Shown here: positions 50,501 through 58,780 of the stretch, in pieces
Numbering within the stretch: the stretch's first letter is position 1
Layout: every line of letters starts with the position of its first letter
Assembly (NCBI RefSeq): GCF_900299525.1
Contig: NZ_OMKA01000031.1
Location: 1-64,000, forward strand
Direction of reading: 5' to 3'
Length of the DNA: 64,000 nucleotides
DNA from: Aquimarina sp. Aq78
Lineage (GTDB): Bacteria; Bacteroidota; Bacteroidia; Flavobacteriales; Flavobacteriaceae
Position numbers and translations under genes: made by a program
Notes under the pieces: model-generated
Databases searched by the model: none
What the model was told of the DNA's origin: nothing
The model's input: only the letters and a program-made list of their open reading frames with translations

Positions 50501-51932
50501 TAGCAACGGTCTTAATATTATGTTTTTTTGCGAATTGAATTAATACCTGGTTTACTCTATTTTCATCTTCTTGATTATGACGCATAATCTCAATGTATAG
50601 ATCATCGCCAAATTCTTGATGCCACCATAGTAATGCTTCTTCTGCTTGTTTTTCTCCAATATTAAGGACTTTGCTAGGGACTTCTCCGTATAAGTTTCCG
50701 GTGAGAACAATGATGTCCTCTTTATATTGTTTGATAACTTCTTTGTCAATTCTGGGAACATAATAAAACCCATTAACAAAAGCAGTTGAGGACATTTTTG
50801 CCAAATTATGGTATCCGTTTTTGTTTTTGGCTAATAATACAATTTGATATCCGTTATCCTTTCTCGACTTGTCTGTGTGATTTTCGCAAACAAAAAACTC
50901 ACAACCTACAATAGGTTTTATCTCTACACCTTCTGGTTCTTGCCCATTTTCTATTGCTTCGGCATTGGCTGCTTTTATAGCTGCATTGTGATTAGAGATT
51001 CCCTGAACAAAATGAAAAGCTCCCATCATATTGGCATGGTCTGTCATGGCAACAGCATTCATTTTATGCTGTGCAGCTACTTTTATTAAATCAGGAATAC
51101 TGGTTGTTGATTGTAGTACCGAAAACTGGGAATGATTATGCAGGTGGGTAAAGTTAACTTCGTCCAGAGCTGCAATATTATCATCAATCTCTTGCTGGGA
51201 TAAGTCAGAACCTTCTTTTTTAGAAAGTGCTTCTTGAATTTTCTGAGAAGCTTTTTTAAGATTGATATGTTTTAACCCTATTAACTGAATCGTTTCAGGA
51301 TTAGTTTCTGCAAAATTTTGAAAATAATCTGGTTCTACATCAAGTTCCTCGATTGTAAAAACCTGTTTACGAATCAATTCAAAAAAACATCGGGTAGTGG
51401 CTTCTACGTCAGCAGTAGCATTATGTGCTTCGCCAAAGGCAGTTCCAAATAGATGTTGATGAAGTTCTGTAAGTGTCGGGAGTTTAAATTTACCACCACG
51501 ACCACCTTGAATTTGACACAATCCTGCCGTGATTTCGGTACAGGTGTCTAAAACAGGAAGCTCCTGTAGATTATTTTCTACGCCAAGACGATAGAATTCT
51601 GCACCCATAATATTAACATCAAATCCAACATTTTGTCCGACTACAAATTTGGTTTTGGATAGAGCAATATTGAACTTGTCTAATACTTCTTCTAATGTAA
51701 TCCCATCTTGAGTTGCTAACTCGGTCGAGATACCATGAATTTTTTCTGCATCATATGGGATATTAAACCCATCAGGTCGTACAAGGTAATCTTGATGTTC
51801 GATACAGTTTCCCATAGCATCATGTAACTGCCATGCAATTTGTATACATCTTGGCCAGTTATCGGTATCGCTAATAGGGGCGTCCCATCGTTTTGGTAAC
51901 CCGGTGGTTTCAGTATCAAAAACTAAGTACAT
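47547..51932 (-). CDS. dnaE: DNA polymerase III alpha subunit with fused DEDD exonuclease
   Basis: The 1461-residue replicative polymerase begins with a DnaQ-type proofreading exonuclease (1-185; Asp6 and Glu8 in VFDTETTGLP, HNATADVEATTRCF near 175-190). A PHP domain follows (from about 256, FTHLHNHSQFSVLQ), then the palm with catalytic Asp689 and Asp691 in MPDIDIDFDDEGR, the fingers, the helix-hairpin-helix region and an OB fold (about 1290-1370, ISFGGVISNVEHR). N-terminal exonuclease fusion is normal for Bacteroidota DnaE. It stands alone; a TATTTTTG element lies 44-51 bases upstream. Confidence 0.96.
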   Translation of the reverse strand: MYLVFDTETTGLPKRWDAPISDTDNWPRCIQIAWQLHDAMGNCIEHQDYLVRPDGFNIPYDAEKIHGISTELATQDGITLEEVLDKFNIALSKTKFVVGQNVGFDVNIMGAEFYRLGVENNLQELPVLDTCTEITAGLCQIQGGRGGKFKLPTLTELHQHLFGTAFGEAHNATADVEATTRCFFELIRKQVFTIEELDVEPDYFQNFAETNPETIQLIGLKHINLKKASQKIQEALSKKEGSDLSQQEIDDNIAALDEVNFTHLHNHSQFSVLQSTTSIPDLIKVAAQHKMNAVAMTDHANMMGAFHFVQGISNHNAAIKAANAEAIENGQEPEGVEIKPIVGCEFFVCENHTDKSRKDNGYQIVLLAKNKNGYHNLAKMSSTAFVNGFYYVPRIDKEVIKQYKEDIIVLTGNLYGEVPSKVLNIGEKQAEEALLWWHQEFGDDLYIEIMRHNQEDENRVNQVLIQFAKKHNIKTVATNNTYYCEKEDANAHDILLCVKDGEKQATPIGRGRGYRYGLPNQEYYFKSQEEMKNLFKNLPEAIINIQEIVDKIEPFVLARDVLLPAFDIPEEFRSEEDLIDGGKRGENKYLRHITYEGAKKRYGDITPSIDERLDFELQVIEKTGYPGYFLIVEDFIRAARDMDVSVGPGRGSAAGSAVAYCLWITNLDPIKYDLLFERFLNPDRVSMPDIDIDFDDEGRSRVMDYVIEKYGSNQVAQIITYGTMAAKSSIRDTARVLDLPLGDADRIAKLIPNMSKLGKIFGVDEATLKKKFRSDELEKVNELLNIAEGSDLEAETLNQARVLEGSVRNTGIHACGVIITPDDITKFVPVALAKDSEMYCTQFDNSVVENAGLLKMDFLGLKTLTLIKDTVKIVKAKHGVELDPENFPLDDEETYALFQRGETVGVFQYESPGMQKYMKELKPTVFADLIAMNALYRPGPLEYIPSFINRKHGTEEIIYDLEACEEYLKETYGITVYQEQVMLLSQKLANFTKGEADVLRKAMGKKQKAVLDKMKPKFIKQASEKGHAEDKLEKIWKDWEAFAAYAFNKSHSTCYAWIAYQTAYLKAHYPAEYMAAVLSNNMNDIKQVTFFMEECKRMKLDVLGPDVNESYRKFSVNKDGAVRFGMGAIKGVGTGAVATIVEGRKEDGPYRSIFDLAKRIDLRAANKKAFESLALAGGFDSFSETHRGQYFHEEGDGITFLEKAVRYGSKFQESENSSQVSLFGEASDVQIPEPIVPPCEEWGTMEKLAREKEVVGIYLSGHPLDDFKYEMKYFCNGTLLNFADLEGNINREISFGGVISNVEHRTSKNGKGWATFMIEDYNTAHEFRIFGEEYLKHRPFLVKSTFVYSKAFIKEGWVNRDTGKKGDPRIQFNSFQLLHDVMETYARKLTIQMDINELSDSRIDDLKELLTEHTGNHTLNFVIYEMAEQLKLHMPSRKQKVNISPELLVALEDESIYYKLN

Positions 51933-52071
51933 AAAAAGAGGTATTTCAAGAAAATTATCCCTTACAAAGGACTTTCAAAAATAACCAAAATGATACTTTG
52001 ATTTTCGAAAAGTTATCCAGAATTATTAACCATGGTTTTTAGTGTGGTCGATATAAGAAGATAGGGGTATG

Positions 52072-52104
52072 AAAAAAGCGATCATTTCATAAATAATCGC
52101 TTTT
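52072..52104 (-). terminator. terminator of the DUF6252-like lipoprotein gene
   Basis: Stem AAAAGCGAT (52074-52082) with ATCGCTTTT (52096-52104); on the minus strand it is followed by T residues. It lies 44 bases after the lipoprotein stop and upstream of dnaE. Confidence 0.75.
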
Positions 52105-52147
52105 CATGAGCAAAGTCGAGTAAGGTAATTATTTAGGGGTAATTAAA

Positions 52148-52987
52148 TTAATAACCAAAATCAAAGGAGCCTTGTGATACTTGAGAACCACTTCTGGTTT
52201 CAAATTCAAAACTTCCACTAATACATTTGGTCTCGATATCGTGATTGGTAATAACAAGGGTTCCTGACAATGCAGAAGACTTATCATTATTTACTTCATA
52301 AGAGGCGCTATAATTTCCAGATCCGGTTAATGGATATGTGCCTGGTGTTACATCTGCCATAAATACAATGTTAACTTCTTCGGTTTCATTGGTAGCAGTA
52401 ATGAGAATAGAAGCATCATCTACACCAAATAATTTGGCAGTATGATCATCAGTAATCATTTCTGTATTATTAACCATAGCGGTTAAAGAAGCATTAAGTA
52501 AACAAGGGTTAATTTCCTGAGTTACTTCTTCTTCAATTGTGCCATTTTCTAAAGGTAATCTATAAAACCACCCATTATTAAAATCTATTGGATTGCCATT
52601 ATCATCTTTAAGGTCTTTAAAATGAAAATTACCAGAAATTTCATTATTATATATTTCTGTTATTGACACTTCACCTTCGGTTTCTCCGTCTTTAGAAATG
52701 AATTTTGTTTGATTTTTTTGAAAACTAACCTTACTTATGGTTTGAAGAGCTGTCTTATAAGTTCCAACATTAGTAGATGTAGTCGTAAAGCTTATAGATT
52801 TATCTCCCGAGCTTCCTGATATTACCAATGTACCATCATCATAAATAACTGCTTTTTTTATAGATGATCTAAATAACTCACCATCAATTTTTGCTTGTAA
52901 AGCTGGTGTGTTTATTTCGATATCTGTAGAGCATGAAGTTAAAAAAAGGCAGATTACTGCCAATAGAGGGGTAATTTTTTTAATCAT
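52148..52987 (-). CDS. lipoprotein with two DUF6252-like beta domains
   Basis: The 279-residue protein has a lipoprotein signal (CLFLTSCST, lipid Cys19). Two beta-rich halves (about 27-150 and 165-279) share a plan: a short VxGxL/ITATN strand, a VGTYKTA or PGTYPLTGSGNYSASYE motif, and an ISGNFHF or ISGSFEFETR strand near the end. This resembles the DUF6252 family of Flavobacteriia outer-membrane lipoproteins. Function unknown. A clean promoter lies upstream at 53048-53078. Confidence 0.7.
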   Translation of the reverse strand: MIKKITPLLAVICLFLTSCSTDIEINTPALQAKIDGELFRSSIKKAVIYDDGTLVISGSSGDKSISFTTTSTNVGTYKTALQTISKVSFQKNQTKFISKDGETEGEVSITEIYNNEISGNFHFKDLKDDNGNPIDFNNGWFYRLPLENGTIEEEVTQEINPCLLNASLTAMVNNTEMITDDHTAKLFGVDDASILITATNETEEVNIVFMADVTPGTYPLTGSGNYSASYEVNNDKSSALSGTLVITNHDIETKCISGSFEFETRSGSQVSQGSFDFGY

Positions 52988-53047
52988 AGGCTTGGGGCTT
53001 TAGTATGATTTTCTTACGGCAAAACCGTAAAAATATGTTTACACCTA

Positions 53048-53078
53048 CAAACATATAATGAAAATATTAAGAAAACAA
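53048..53078 (-). promoter_or_regulatory. promoter of the DUF6252-like lipoprotein gene
   Basis: On the minus strand TTG (53078-53076), 20-base spacer, TATGTTTG (53055-53048). A small hairpin TTACGG/CCGTAA (53014-53030) falls in the 5' leader. This lies in the 344-base divergent gap before rpsP, which otherwise shows only the rpsP promoter. Confidence 0.65.
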
Positions 53079-53251
53079 CTTTTTCATCGAAAAAAAGCAT
53101 ATTTTATCGATGAAATACACAAAACGGTATTTTTTTCTCATAAAAACTATAATATAAAGGTGTTTTTCCTCATAAAAACAGGGTTTGTGAATCAATTTTC
53201 TATGTATTACTTATGTAAATGATTATTTTACAGAGAATAAACTTCTATTTA

Positions 53252-53284
53252 TTGATTTCAATTGATTAAAAATAATTACCTTTG
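53252..53284 (+). promoter_or_regulatory. promoter of the rpsP operon
   Basis: TTG (53252-53254), 22-base spacer, TACCTTTG (53277-53284). Predicted transcript start near 53291, which places the upstream in-frame ATG at 53296 almost at the 5' end and supports the ATG at 53332 as the true start. Confidence 0.65.
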
Positions 53285-53331
53285 CGGCCTTAATTATGAA
53301 TAGGGTCGAGTACCCAAAAATTAATTTATAT

Positions 53332-53874
53332 ATGCCTGTTAAAATTAGATTACAGAGACACGGTAAAAAAGGAAAGCCTTTTTACTGGATCGTAGCAGCA
53401 GATGCTAGATCAAAAAGAGATGGTAGATTTCTTGAAAAATTAGGAACTTATAATCCTAATGTAAACCCTGCAAGTATTGATTTAGATATTGATGGAGCTG
53501 TAAAGTGGTTACAGAATGGTGCACAACCAACTGATACTGCAAAAGCTATCTTATCTTATAAAGGAGCTTTATTGAAAAATCACCTTGCTGGTGGAGTAAG
53601 AAAAGGTGCTTTAACAGAAGAACAAGCTGAAGAAAAATATCAGGCTTGGGTATCAGAGAAAGAAGGATCTGTTGATGCTAAGAAAGATGCATTAGCAAAA
53701 GCTGAAGCAGCTGAAAAAGCGAAAGCTTTGGAAGCTGAAAAAGAAGTGAATGCTAAGCGTGAAGCTGCTGCAAAAGCAGAAGAAACAGAAGAAACTGCTG
53801 CTGAAGCGGAAGAAGCTGTCGAAGCTACTGCTGAAGCAGAAGTAACAGAGGAAGCTAGCAACGAAGAAGAATAG
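53332..53874 (+). CDS. rpsP: 30S ribosomal protein S16 with Ala/Glu-rich tail
   Basis: From the ATG at 53332 the protein has 180 residues. The first about 80 form S16 (MPVKIRLQRHGKKGKPFYW, DGRFLEKLGTYNPN, GAQPTDTAKAIL). The rest is a low-complexity, highly charged Ala/Glu/Lys tail, as seen in other Flavobacteriia S16 proteins and longer than the about 80-residue E. coli form. An in-frame ATG at 53296 would add a nonconserved 12-residue leader. It is first in the operon rpsP-rimM-methyltransferase. Confidence 0.95.
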   Translation: MPVKIRLQRHGKKGKPFYWIVAADARSKRDGRFLEKLGTYNPNVNPASIDLDIDGAVKWLQNGAQPTDTAKAILSYKGALLKNHLAGGVRKGALTEEQAEEKYQAWVSEKEGSVDAKKDALAKAEAAEKAKALEAEKEVNAKREAAAKAEETEETAAEAEEAVEATAEAEVTEEASNEEE

Positions 53875-53889
53875 TTGTAATTATTCACG

Positions 53890-54414
53890 ATGAAGAAAGA
53901 AGAATGCTTCTATCTAGGTAAAATCGTAAGTAAATTTAGTTTTAAGGGAGAGGTATTGGTTAAACTAGATACCGATGAACCCGAAAGTTATACAAAAATG
54001 GAATCAGTATTTGTTCATTATAACAATAATCTGGTTCCATTTTTTATTGAAAAATGTTCGCTACATAAAAGTGATTTACTACGTATAAAATTTGAGGATG
54101 TAGATTCTGAAGCAGATGCAGACGACCTCATGAAAACAGAGCTATATTTACCACTTACACTATTACCAAAACTTGAAGGAACTCAGTTTTATTACCACGA
54201 AATAATTGGTTTTACTATTATTGATAGTGTTTTTGGAGAAGTAGGAATTATTAAAGCTATTAACGATACAACGGCTCAAGCCTTATTCGAAATTGATCGT
54301 AATGGTACCGAGATTCTTATTCCTATGAATGATGAATTTATTGATAAAATTGATAGAGAATCAAAAACGATTACTGTTCATACTCCCGAAGGACTCATTG
54401 ATTTGTATCTTTAA
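53890..54414 (+). CDS. rimM: ribosome maturation factor RimM
   Basis: The 174-residue protein has the RimM N-terminal barrel (YLGKIVSKFSFKGEVLVKL) and PRC-barrel end (YYHEIIGFTIIDSVFGEVG, ILIPMNDEFIDKID). RimM assists 30S assembly, in particular around S19 and the 16S head. It is 15 bases after rpsP, the classic gene order. Confidence 0.94.
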   Translation: MKKEECFYLGKIVSKFSFKGEVLVKLDTDEPESYTKMESVFVHYNNNLVPFFIEKCSLHKSDLLRIKFEDVDSEADADDLMKTELYLPLTLLPKLEGTQFYYHEIIGFTIIDSVFGEVGIIKAINDTTAQALFEIDRNGTEILIPMNDEFIDKIDRESKTITVHTPEGLIDLYL

Positions 54415-54458
54415 TTTTATTTTATCATCCCGATAAATACCCGGGCTTTTGTTTCTCG

Positions 54459-55187
54459 ATGAATGTTAACAGTATGACTAAGCCTTTTATATTTAAAGAC
54501 TTTACGATCCATCAGGATCGATGTGCCATGAAAGTAGGTACAGATGGAGTGCTACTAGGAGCTTGGGTTCCTATTAGTAATGCTATAACCTCAATTCTTG
54601 ATATAGGAGCAGGAACGGGAGTGATCGCTTTAATGACAGCGCAACGTTCTCAGGCAGAGGTGATTGATGCTATAGAAATTGATGCAGATGCTTATGAGCA
54701 GGCAGTCGAAAATTTTGAGGCGTCGTCCTGGGGAGATAGATTATTTTGTTACCATGCCTCCTTTCAGGAGTTTGTGGCAGAAATTGACGATCAATACGAT
54801 TTGATAATCAGTAATCCTCCATTTTATGCAGAGGATTATAAAACTTCAGATACCAAACGGGATATGGCTAGGTTTGAAGATGCTCTTCCTTTTGAACATC
54901 TTTTAGTCGGAGGATCAAGACTGTTATCGGATAAGGGGCGATTCGCAATGATTATACCATATAAAGAAGAATCACGTATTATTGATATAGCTGCACAGGT
55001 AGCTTTGTTTCCGCAAAAAATCACTAGAGTAAAAGGCACACCAGCTTCAGAGATTAAAAGAAGTCTATTGTTGTTTGGTCGAGATCAAATGGATTTTGAG
55101 GTTGATGAATTGATTATAGAAACGCAACGTCATCAATATACCGATGCGTATATAAAGCTTACTAAAGCGTTTTATTTAAAAATGTAA
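54459..55187 (+). CDS. tRNA1(Val) (adenine(37)-N6)-methyltransferase-like enzyme
   Basis: The 242-residue protein is a class I SAM methyltransferase: SILDIGAGTGVIALMTAQ for SAM binding, AIEIDADAYEQAVENF, and the N6-adenine motif LIISNPPFYAEDYK. FKDFTIHQDRCAMKVGTDGVLLGAW at the start is typical of TrmN6/YfiC. ATG at 54474 is an equally good start, five codons in. It lies 44 bases after rimM and ends at a bidirectional terminator. The tRNA target is by homology only. Confidence 0.85.
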   Translation: MNVNSMTKPFIFKDFTIHQDRCAMKVGTDGVLLGAWVPISNAITSILDIGAGTGVIALMTAQRSQAEVIDAIEIDADAYEQAVENFEASSWGDRLFCYHASFQEFVAEIDDQYDLIISNPPFYAEDYKTSDTKRDMARFEDALPFEHLLVGGSRLLSDKGRFAMIIPYKEESRIIDIAAQVALFPQKITRVKGTPASEIKRSLLLFGRDQMDFEVDELIIETQRHQYTDAYIKLTKAFYLKM

Positions 55188-55195
55188 TTCATAAA

Positions 55196-55221
55196 AAAAG
55201 GAAGATATATATCTTCCTTTT
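55196..55221. terminator. bidirectional terminator
   Basis: A perfect 26-bp palindrome, arm AAAAGGAAGATAT, with T-rich ends on both strands, 8 bases after the methyltransferase stop and between convergent genes. Confidence 0.8.
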
Positions 55222-55294
55222 CTAAATTCAATCACTCTACAGTTTAATTTATATCACCATAAATTAAAACTTTCTTTAAATATCATCAAAGGTT

Positions 55295-55612
55295 TTATCC
55301 CTTCTTAGAGATCCATTTTCCTTCTGCGTCACAGAAAACTTCCATTTCTTTATCACCTTGCTTCAATATTAATCTAAATTCTGAAGCATCTTCTTTGGCT
55401 CCTGCACTTTTTATAGTCGCACCAGCATAATCTTTTGCAACTGCATCAAGAACAGGTTGAGGTAAGTTTTCTACAGCTAGGTCTATATATTTTTCCTGAA
55501 CGGGAGTAACTACTTCTGTATCATCATTAGAAGCTACTTCCTGAGCATTCATGTTTTGAGTTCCTACTAATAATCCAAAAGCTAATACCGGTAATACGAA
55601 TAAATTTTTCAT
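55295..55612 (-). CDS. small secreted PepSY-like protein
   Basis: The 105-residue protein has a signal peptide (1-23, NMNA-Q) and a PepSY-like domain of the Bacteroidota type: LPQPVLDAVAKDYAGATIK, then EFRLILKQGDKEMEVFCDAEGKW. Such proteins are periplasmic and of unknown role, and often respond to envelope or iron stress in other species (family knowledge, not seen here). It stands alone. Confidence 0.75.
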   Translation of the reverse strand: MKNLFVLPVLAFGLLVGTQNMNAQEVASNDDTEVVTPVQEKYIDLAVENLPQPVLDAVAKDYAGATIKSAGAKEDASEFRLILKQGDKEMEVFCDAEGKWISKKG

Positions 55613-55982
55613 TGTTATTATAATTTTAGTTTTAATAAATTTTAATCTGTTATGTGTTTATACATAGAATAATTATGCCAGAAGAAATAAGAGATGTTAG
55701 TTTGATGTATAAATATCTGATAATTAGTTGTTTATAGTTTTTTAGAATTAATACTTTTTCTTTTGCTAGGTCTTATTTGTGTAGAAAAAAGAAGTGAACT
55801 GCGGAAATTATACACAAATTTTTTGGTAAACAGATACGGCTAATTTTAACCTTGGTAGAAAACTAAATTTACTTTGTTATCAAGAATAGATGCAATAAAG
55901 TAACGTATTTGGATAATTTTTTGATCAAAAGATATTAAATGCAATAGCAGAATGATCAATTTCTTTAAAAATGTCAAAAAAA

Positions 55983-56013
55983 TTGCTTGCTTTTTTAGCA
56001 TTACCTACATTTG
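55983..56013 (+). promoter_or_regulatory. promoter of the glutaryl-CoA dehydrogenase gene
   Basis: TTG (55983-55985), 20-base spacer, TACATTTG (56006-56013). It lies inside the longer reading frame that opens at 55952, so the ATG at 56054 is the true start. The rest of the 441-base gap (55613-56053) shows no other gene. Confidence 0.7.
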
Positions 56014-56053
56014 TTTTGCACTTATATGCAGTAATTTAGAAAATATTTTAAAA

Positions 56054-57232
56054 ATGAAACCAGACTTATTCCAGGCACCAGATTATTACCAGATTGACGA
56101 ATTATTGAGTGATGAACATAAAATGGTTCGTGATGCTGCTCGTAGTTGGGTAAAACGCGAAGTATCTCCTATTATAGAAGATTTTGCACAGCGAGCAGAA
56201 TTCCCTACGCAGATTATTAAAGGACTTGCAGAGATAGGAGCATTTGGACCTTATATACCCGAAGAATATGGTGGTGCTGGACTGGACCAGATTAGTTATG
56301 GTTTGATCATGCAGGAGATAGAGCGAGGAGATTCTGGTGTACGATCTACATCTTCTGTGCAATCGTCGTTGGTGATGTATCCAATTTGGAAATACGGTTC
56401 TGAAGAACAACGAAAAAAATACTTGCCTAAACTGGCATCTGGAGAATTTATAGGATGCTTTGGTCTTACAGAACCAGATCATGGGTCAAACCCAAGTGGG
56501 ATGACTACTAATTTTAAAGATAACGGGGATCATTACTTACTTAATGGTGCTAAACTATGGATTTCTAATGCACCTTTTGCTGATATTGCGGTGGTGTGGG
56601 CCAAAAATGAAGAAGGAAGAATCCATGGGCTTGTAGTAGAACGTGGCATGGATGGGTTTACAACTCCAGAAACACATAATAAATGGTCGCTTCGCGCATC
56701 TGCAACAGGAGAGTTAATCTTTGATAATGTAAAAATACCAAAAGAAAATATATTACCAGGCAAAAGTGGGCTTGGTGCGCCGCTGGGATGTTTGGATTCT
56801 GCACGATATGGTATTGCCTGGGGTGCAATTGGTGCCGCTATGGATTGCTATGATACTGCACTAAGATATGCCAAAGAACGTGTTCAGTTTGATAAGCCTA
56901 TTGGAGCAACGCAATTACAACAAAAGAAACTGGCAGAAATGATTACTGAAATCACAAAAGCACAATTATTAGCATGGCGATTAGGAGTATTGCGTAATGA
57001 GGGTAAAGCAACTAGTGCGCAAATCTCTATGGCAAAACGTAATAATGTAGAAATGGCAATTAAGATTGCGAGAGAAGCTAGACAAATTCTTGGCGGAATG
57101 GGAATCACTGGGGAGTATAGCATCATGCGCCATATGATGAACCTCGAAAGTGTAATCACCTATGAAGGAACACACGATATTCATTTACTAATTACAGGAC
57201 TGGATATTACCGGGATGTCTGCTTTTAAATAA
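56054..57232 (+). CDS. acyl-CoA dehydrogenase, probable glutaryl-CoA dehydrogenase
   Basis: From the ATG at 56054 the protein has 392 residues, the normal length. Signatures: CFGLTEPDHGSNPSGM for FAD and substrate binding, the ARYGIAWGAIGAAMDCY helix, and the catalytic Glu371 in ITYEGTHDIH. RSTSSVQSSLVMYPI and the EGTHDI context fit the glutaryl-CoA dehydrogenase branch, which oxidatively decarboxylates glutaryl-CoA to crotonyl-CoA in Lys/Trp degradation. It stands alone behind a TTG-N20-TACATTTG promoter. Confidence 0.87.
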   Translation: MKPDLFQAPDYYQIDELLSDEHKMVRDAARSWVKREVSPIIEDFAQRAEFPTQIIKGLAEIGAFGPYIPEEYGGAGLDQISYGLIMQEIERGDSGVRSTSSVQSSLVMYPIWKYGSEEQRKKYLPKLASGEFIGCFGLTEPDHGSNPSGMTTNFKDNGDHYLLNGAKLWISNAPFADIAVVWAKNEEGRIHGLVVERGMDGFTTPETHNKWSLRASATGELIFDNVKIPKENILPGKSGLGAPLGCLDSARYGIAWGAIGAAMDCYDTALRYAKERVQFDKPIGATQLQQKKLAEMITEITKAQLLAWRLGVLRNEGKATSAQISMAKRNNVEMAIKIAREARQILGGMGITGEYSIMRHMMNLESVITYEGTHDIHLLITGLDITGMSAFK

Positions 57233-57289
57233 GAAGTTCTGAAACCTCTTATATCGAAGTTGTCTGAAAAATAAAAATATATGATTTGT

Positions 57290-57353
57290 CAATCTGAGCC
57301 TGTTGAAGACCATTTATTACCGGTTTTCTAATCATTTCGACAGGCTCAGATTG
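57290..57353. repeat. 18-bp inverted repeat of a dispersed Flavobacteriia type
   Basis: Arms CAATCTGAGCCTGTTGAA (57290-57307) and TTTCGACAGGCTCAGATTG-type (57336-57353) with a 28-base loop. The TTCGACAGGCTCAG core is frequent in intergenic regions of Bacteroidota. It may end or stabilise the dehydrogenase mRNA. Confidence 0.6.
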
Positions 57354-57394
57354 ATATAAACATAAAACTATTCAGATTTTTTTGTGTGAAAATG

Positions 57395-57415
57395 ATCTGA
57401 TTTGACAAATCAGAT
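57395..57415 (-). terminator. stem-loop after the small HTH gene
   Basis: A 10-base perfect inverted repeat, ATCTGATTTG and CAAATCAGAT, around one base, 8 bases after the HTH gene stop. On the minus strand a T-rich stretch follows, so it may be a weak terminator. Confidence 0.4.
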
Positions 57416-57422
57416 TAAGGTT

Positions 57423-57695
57423 TTATCCCACAGAAGTGTGTAATTCTTTTGTACTTCTTTCTTTTGTAAAGAATCCAAATTTAAATCCTACAGCTTTTAC
57501 ATAGACATAACTCTGTAGACTGATGTCATATTCTAAAGGAGCATTTAGCTCCTTCATGATGTTGATGATACGATAGAGTTTTGTTTTTGAAATACCCAGT
57601 CGTTCTGCTAGTTCTACAGGATTTCCTGTAGCTTTCAAACGAATTAGTTGGTCGATTCGATTCATAAGCTCAACGTGTTTGATGATAACATTCAT
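57423..57695 (-). CDS. small HTH-domain protein
   Basis: The 90-residue protein has an HTH (RIDQLIRLKATGNPVELAERLGIS-type, about 13-45: VELAERLGISKTKLYRIINI) and a C-terminal beta part (YDISLQSYVYVKAVGFKFGF). It resembles HTH_11-type wing-helix proteins conserved in Flavobacteriia. Target unknown. A TATGTC-AC-GACATA dyad lies 65 bases upstream of the start (57760-57773) and could be its own operator. Confidence 0.65.
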   Translation of the reverse strand: MNVIIKHVELMNRIDQLIRLKATGNPVELAERLGISKTKLYRIINIMKELNAPLEYDISLQSYVYVKAVGFKFGFFTKERSTKELHTSVG

Positions 57696-58038
57696 AATTG
57701 TTTCTTTAGAGTGAAGATTGAATTATTAGATTAATCAATATATATGGGGTTCATATATTTATGTCACGACATATCATTTTGTTACCTCACATACCTTATT
57801 TTTTTATAGGTAAGATTCTTAGAGTTTGATTAGTGCTAAATATTTTATTTTGAAGACTATAGTTGTGAGTGTGGTATGTCAAAAAAACAAGTGTTTCGAC
57901 ATCTCGTTGCGAGAAGGATGAGATATAAAAAGATTAGGTTTTATAGGGTTATACTAACCTTATTTCAGTGTCCTTTTGAGGTCTGTAAAGTCTAGTTTTA
58001 GGTGAATATAGATAAATAGGTAGTGCTGCAAATAATCT
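57696..58038. other. 343-base intergenic region with a short dyad
   Basis: No gene is seen. The near-palindrome TATGTCACGACATA (57760-57773) has 6-base arms around AC, and the half-sites TATGTC and GACAT recur at about 57877-57902 with a wider spacer. No clear promoter or terminator could be assigned. Confidence 0.3.
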
Positions 58039-58779
58039 CTATTTTTTTTCTAAGGCTGTAAGTAGTCTTGTAGCTTTATCTTTATATGCTCCGTTATAGG
58101 TAATGATTTCTTTAAGCAGTGGAATGCTTTTTTCAGGAGTGTTTAATTTTAAATAAGTGAGTGATAAATACCATTTGGCAATTTCATAATACTTACCACT
58201 ACTTTTAATATCTTTAAACAAAGAAGCCGCTTTTTCTTCCTGATCAATATTTAAATAACTATTGCCCAGATATAATTGTAGTTGGCTATCTAAATTTGGA
58301 TGTTTTTCCAATACAACAGCTACAGAATCATAAGCGCCTTTAGCATAATTTTTTATAATGCTGTGCATTTCATTATTGGTATTACCTCGCATTGCATCTT
58401 CTACAGGAAAGGGCTCATAATAAACACCATATAAATCTTGAGTATTATGCTGATTGGTATATGTATACCAGAATAGCATTCCTACACCCAATAGTATTGC
58501 AATAGATGCTGCAATTTTCCAATAGGAAGGAGAAGATACCGGAGCAGGAGGATGGCTCTGTTCTTCTTTGATAGTAGCACTGATTTGCATTAATTTTTCT
58601 TTAAAATCCAAAGTATCCTTATCACTTAAGGTTTTATGCAAAACTCTGTGTTTTTCAACTTCTTCTTGCAGTTCTGGATTAGCAATTAATTCTTTTTCAA
58701 AAGCTATTGCTTCTTCTTTAGGTAACGTATGTGCAAGATACCCTTCTATTTTTTCGAATATTTCTGGAGTTCTTTCCAT
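58039..58779 (-). CDS. membrane protein with TPR, putative anti-sigma partner
   Basis: The 246-residue protein has a cytosolic N-terminus (about 1-80) of the anti-sigma type (FEKIEGYLAHTLPKEEAIAF, ELQEEVEKHRVLH) without zinc ligands, one membrane segment (about 86-105, WKIAASIAILLGVGMLFW), and a periplasmic TPR-like part (YLGNSYLNIDQEEKAASLF). It follows the ECF sigma gene after one base, the usual place for a sigma-factor antagonist. The role is inferred from layout. Confidence 0.75.
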   Translation of the reverse strand: MERTPEIFEKIEGYLAHTLPKEEAIAFEKELIANPELQEEVEKHRVLHKTLSDKDTLDFKEKLMQISATIKEEQSHPPAPVSSPSYWKIAASIAILLGVGMLFWYTYTNQHNTQDLYGVYYEPFPVEDAMRGNTNNEMHSIIKNYAKGAYDSVAVVLEKHPNLDSQLQLYLGNSYLNIDQEEKAASLFKDIKSSGKYYEIAKWYLSLTYLKLNTPEKSIPLLKEIITYNGAYKDKATRLLTALEKK

Positions 58780-58780
58780 A

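Noticed and set aside
53640-53888. 82-codon Ser/Ala-rich frame opposite the S16 tail
   Set aside because: Antisense shadow of the low-complexity Ala/Glu tail of rpsP.
55952-56053. 34-residue N-terminal extension of the acyl-CoA dehydrogenase
   Set aside because: A complete TTG-N20-TACATTTG promoter lies within it and the ATG at 56054 gives the normal family length.
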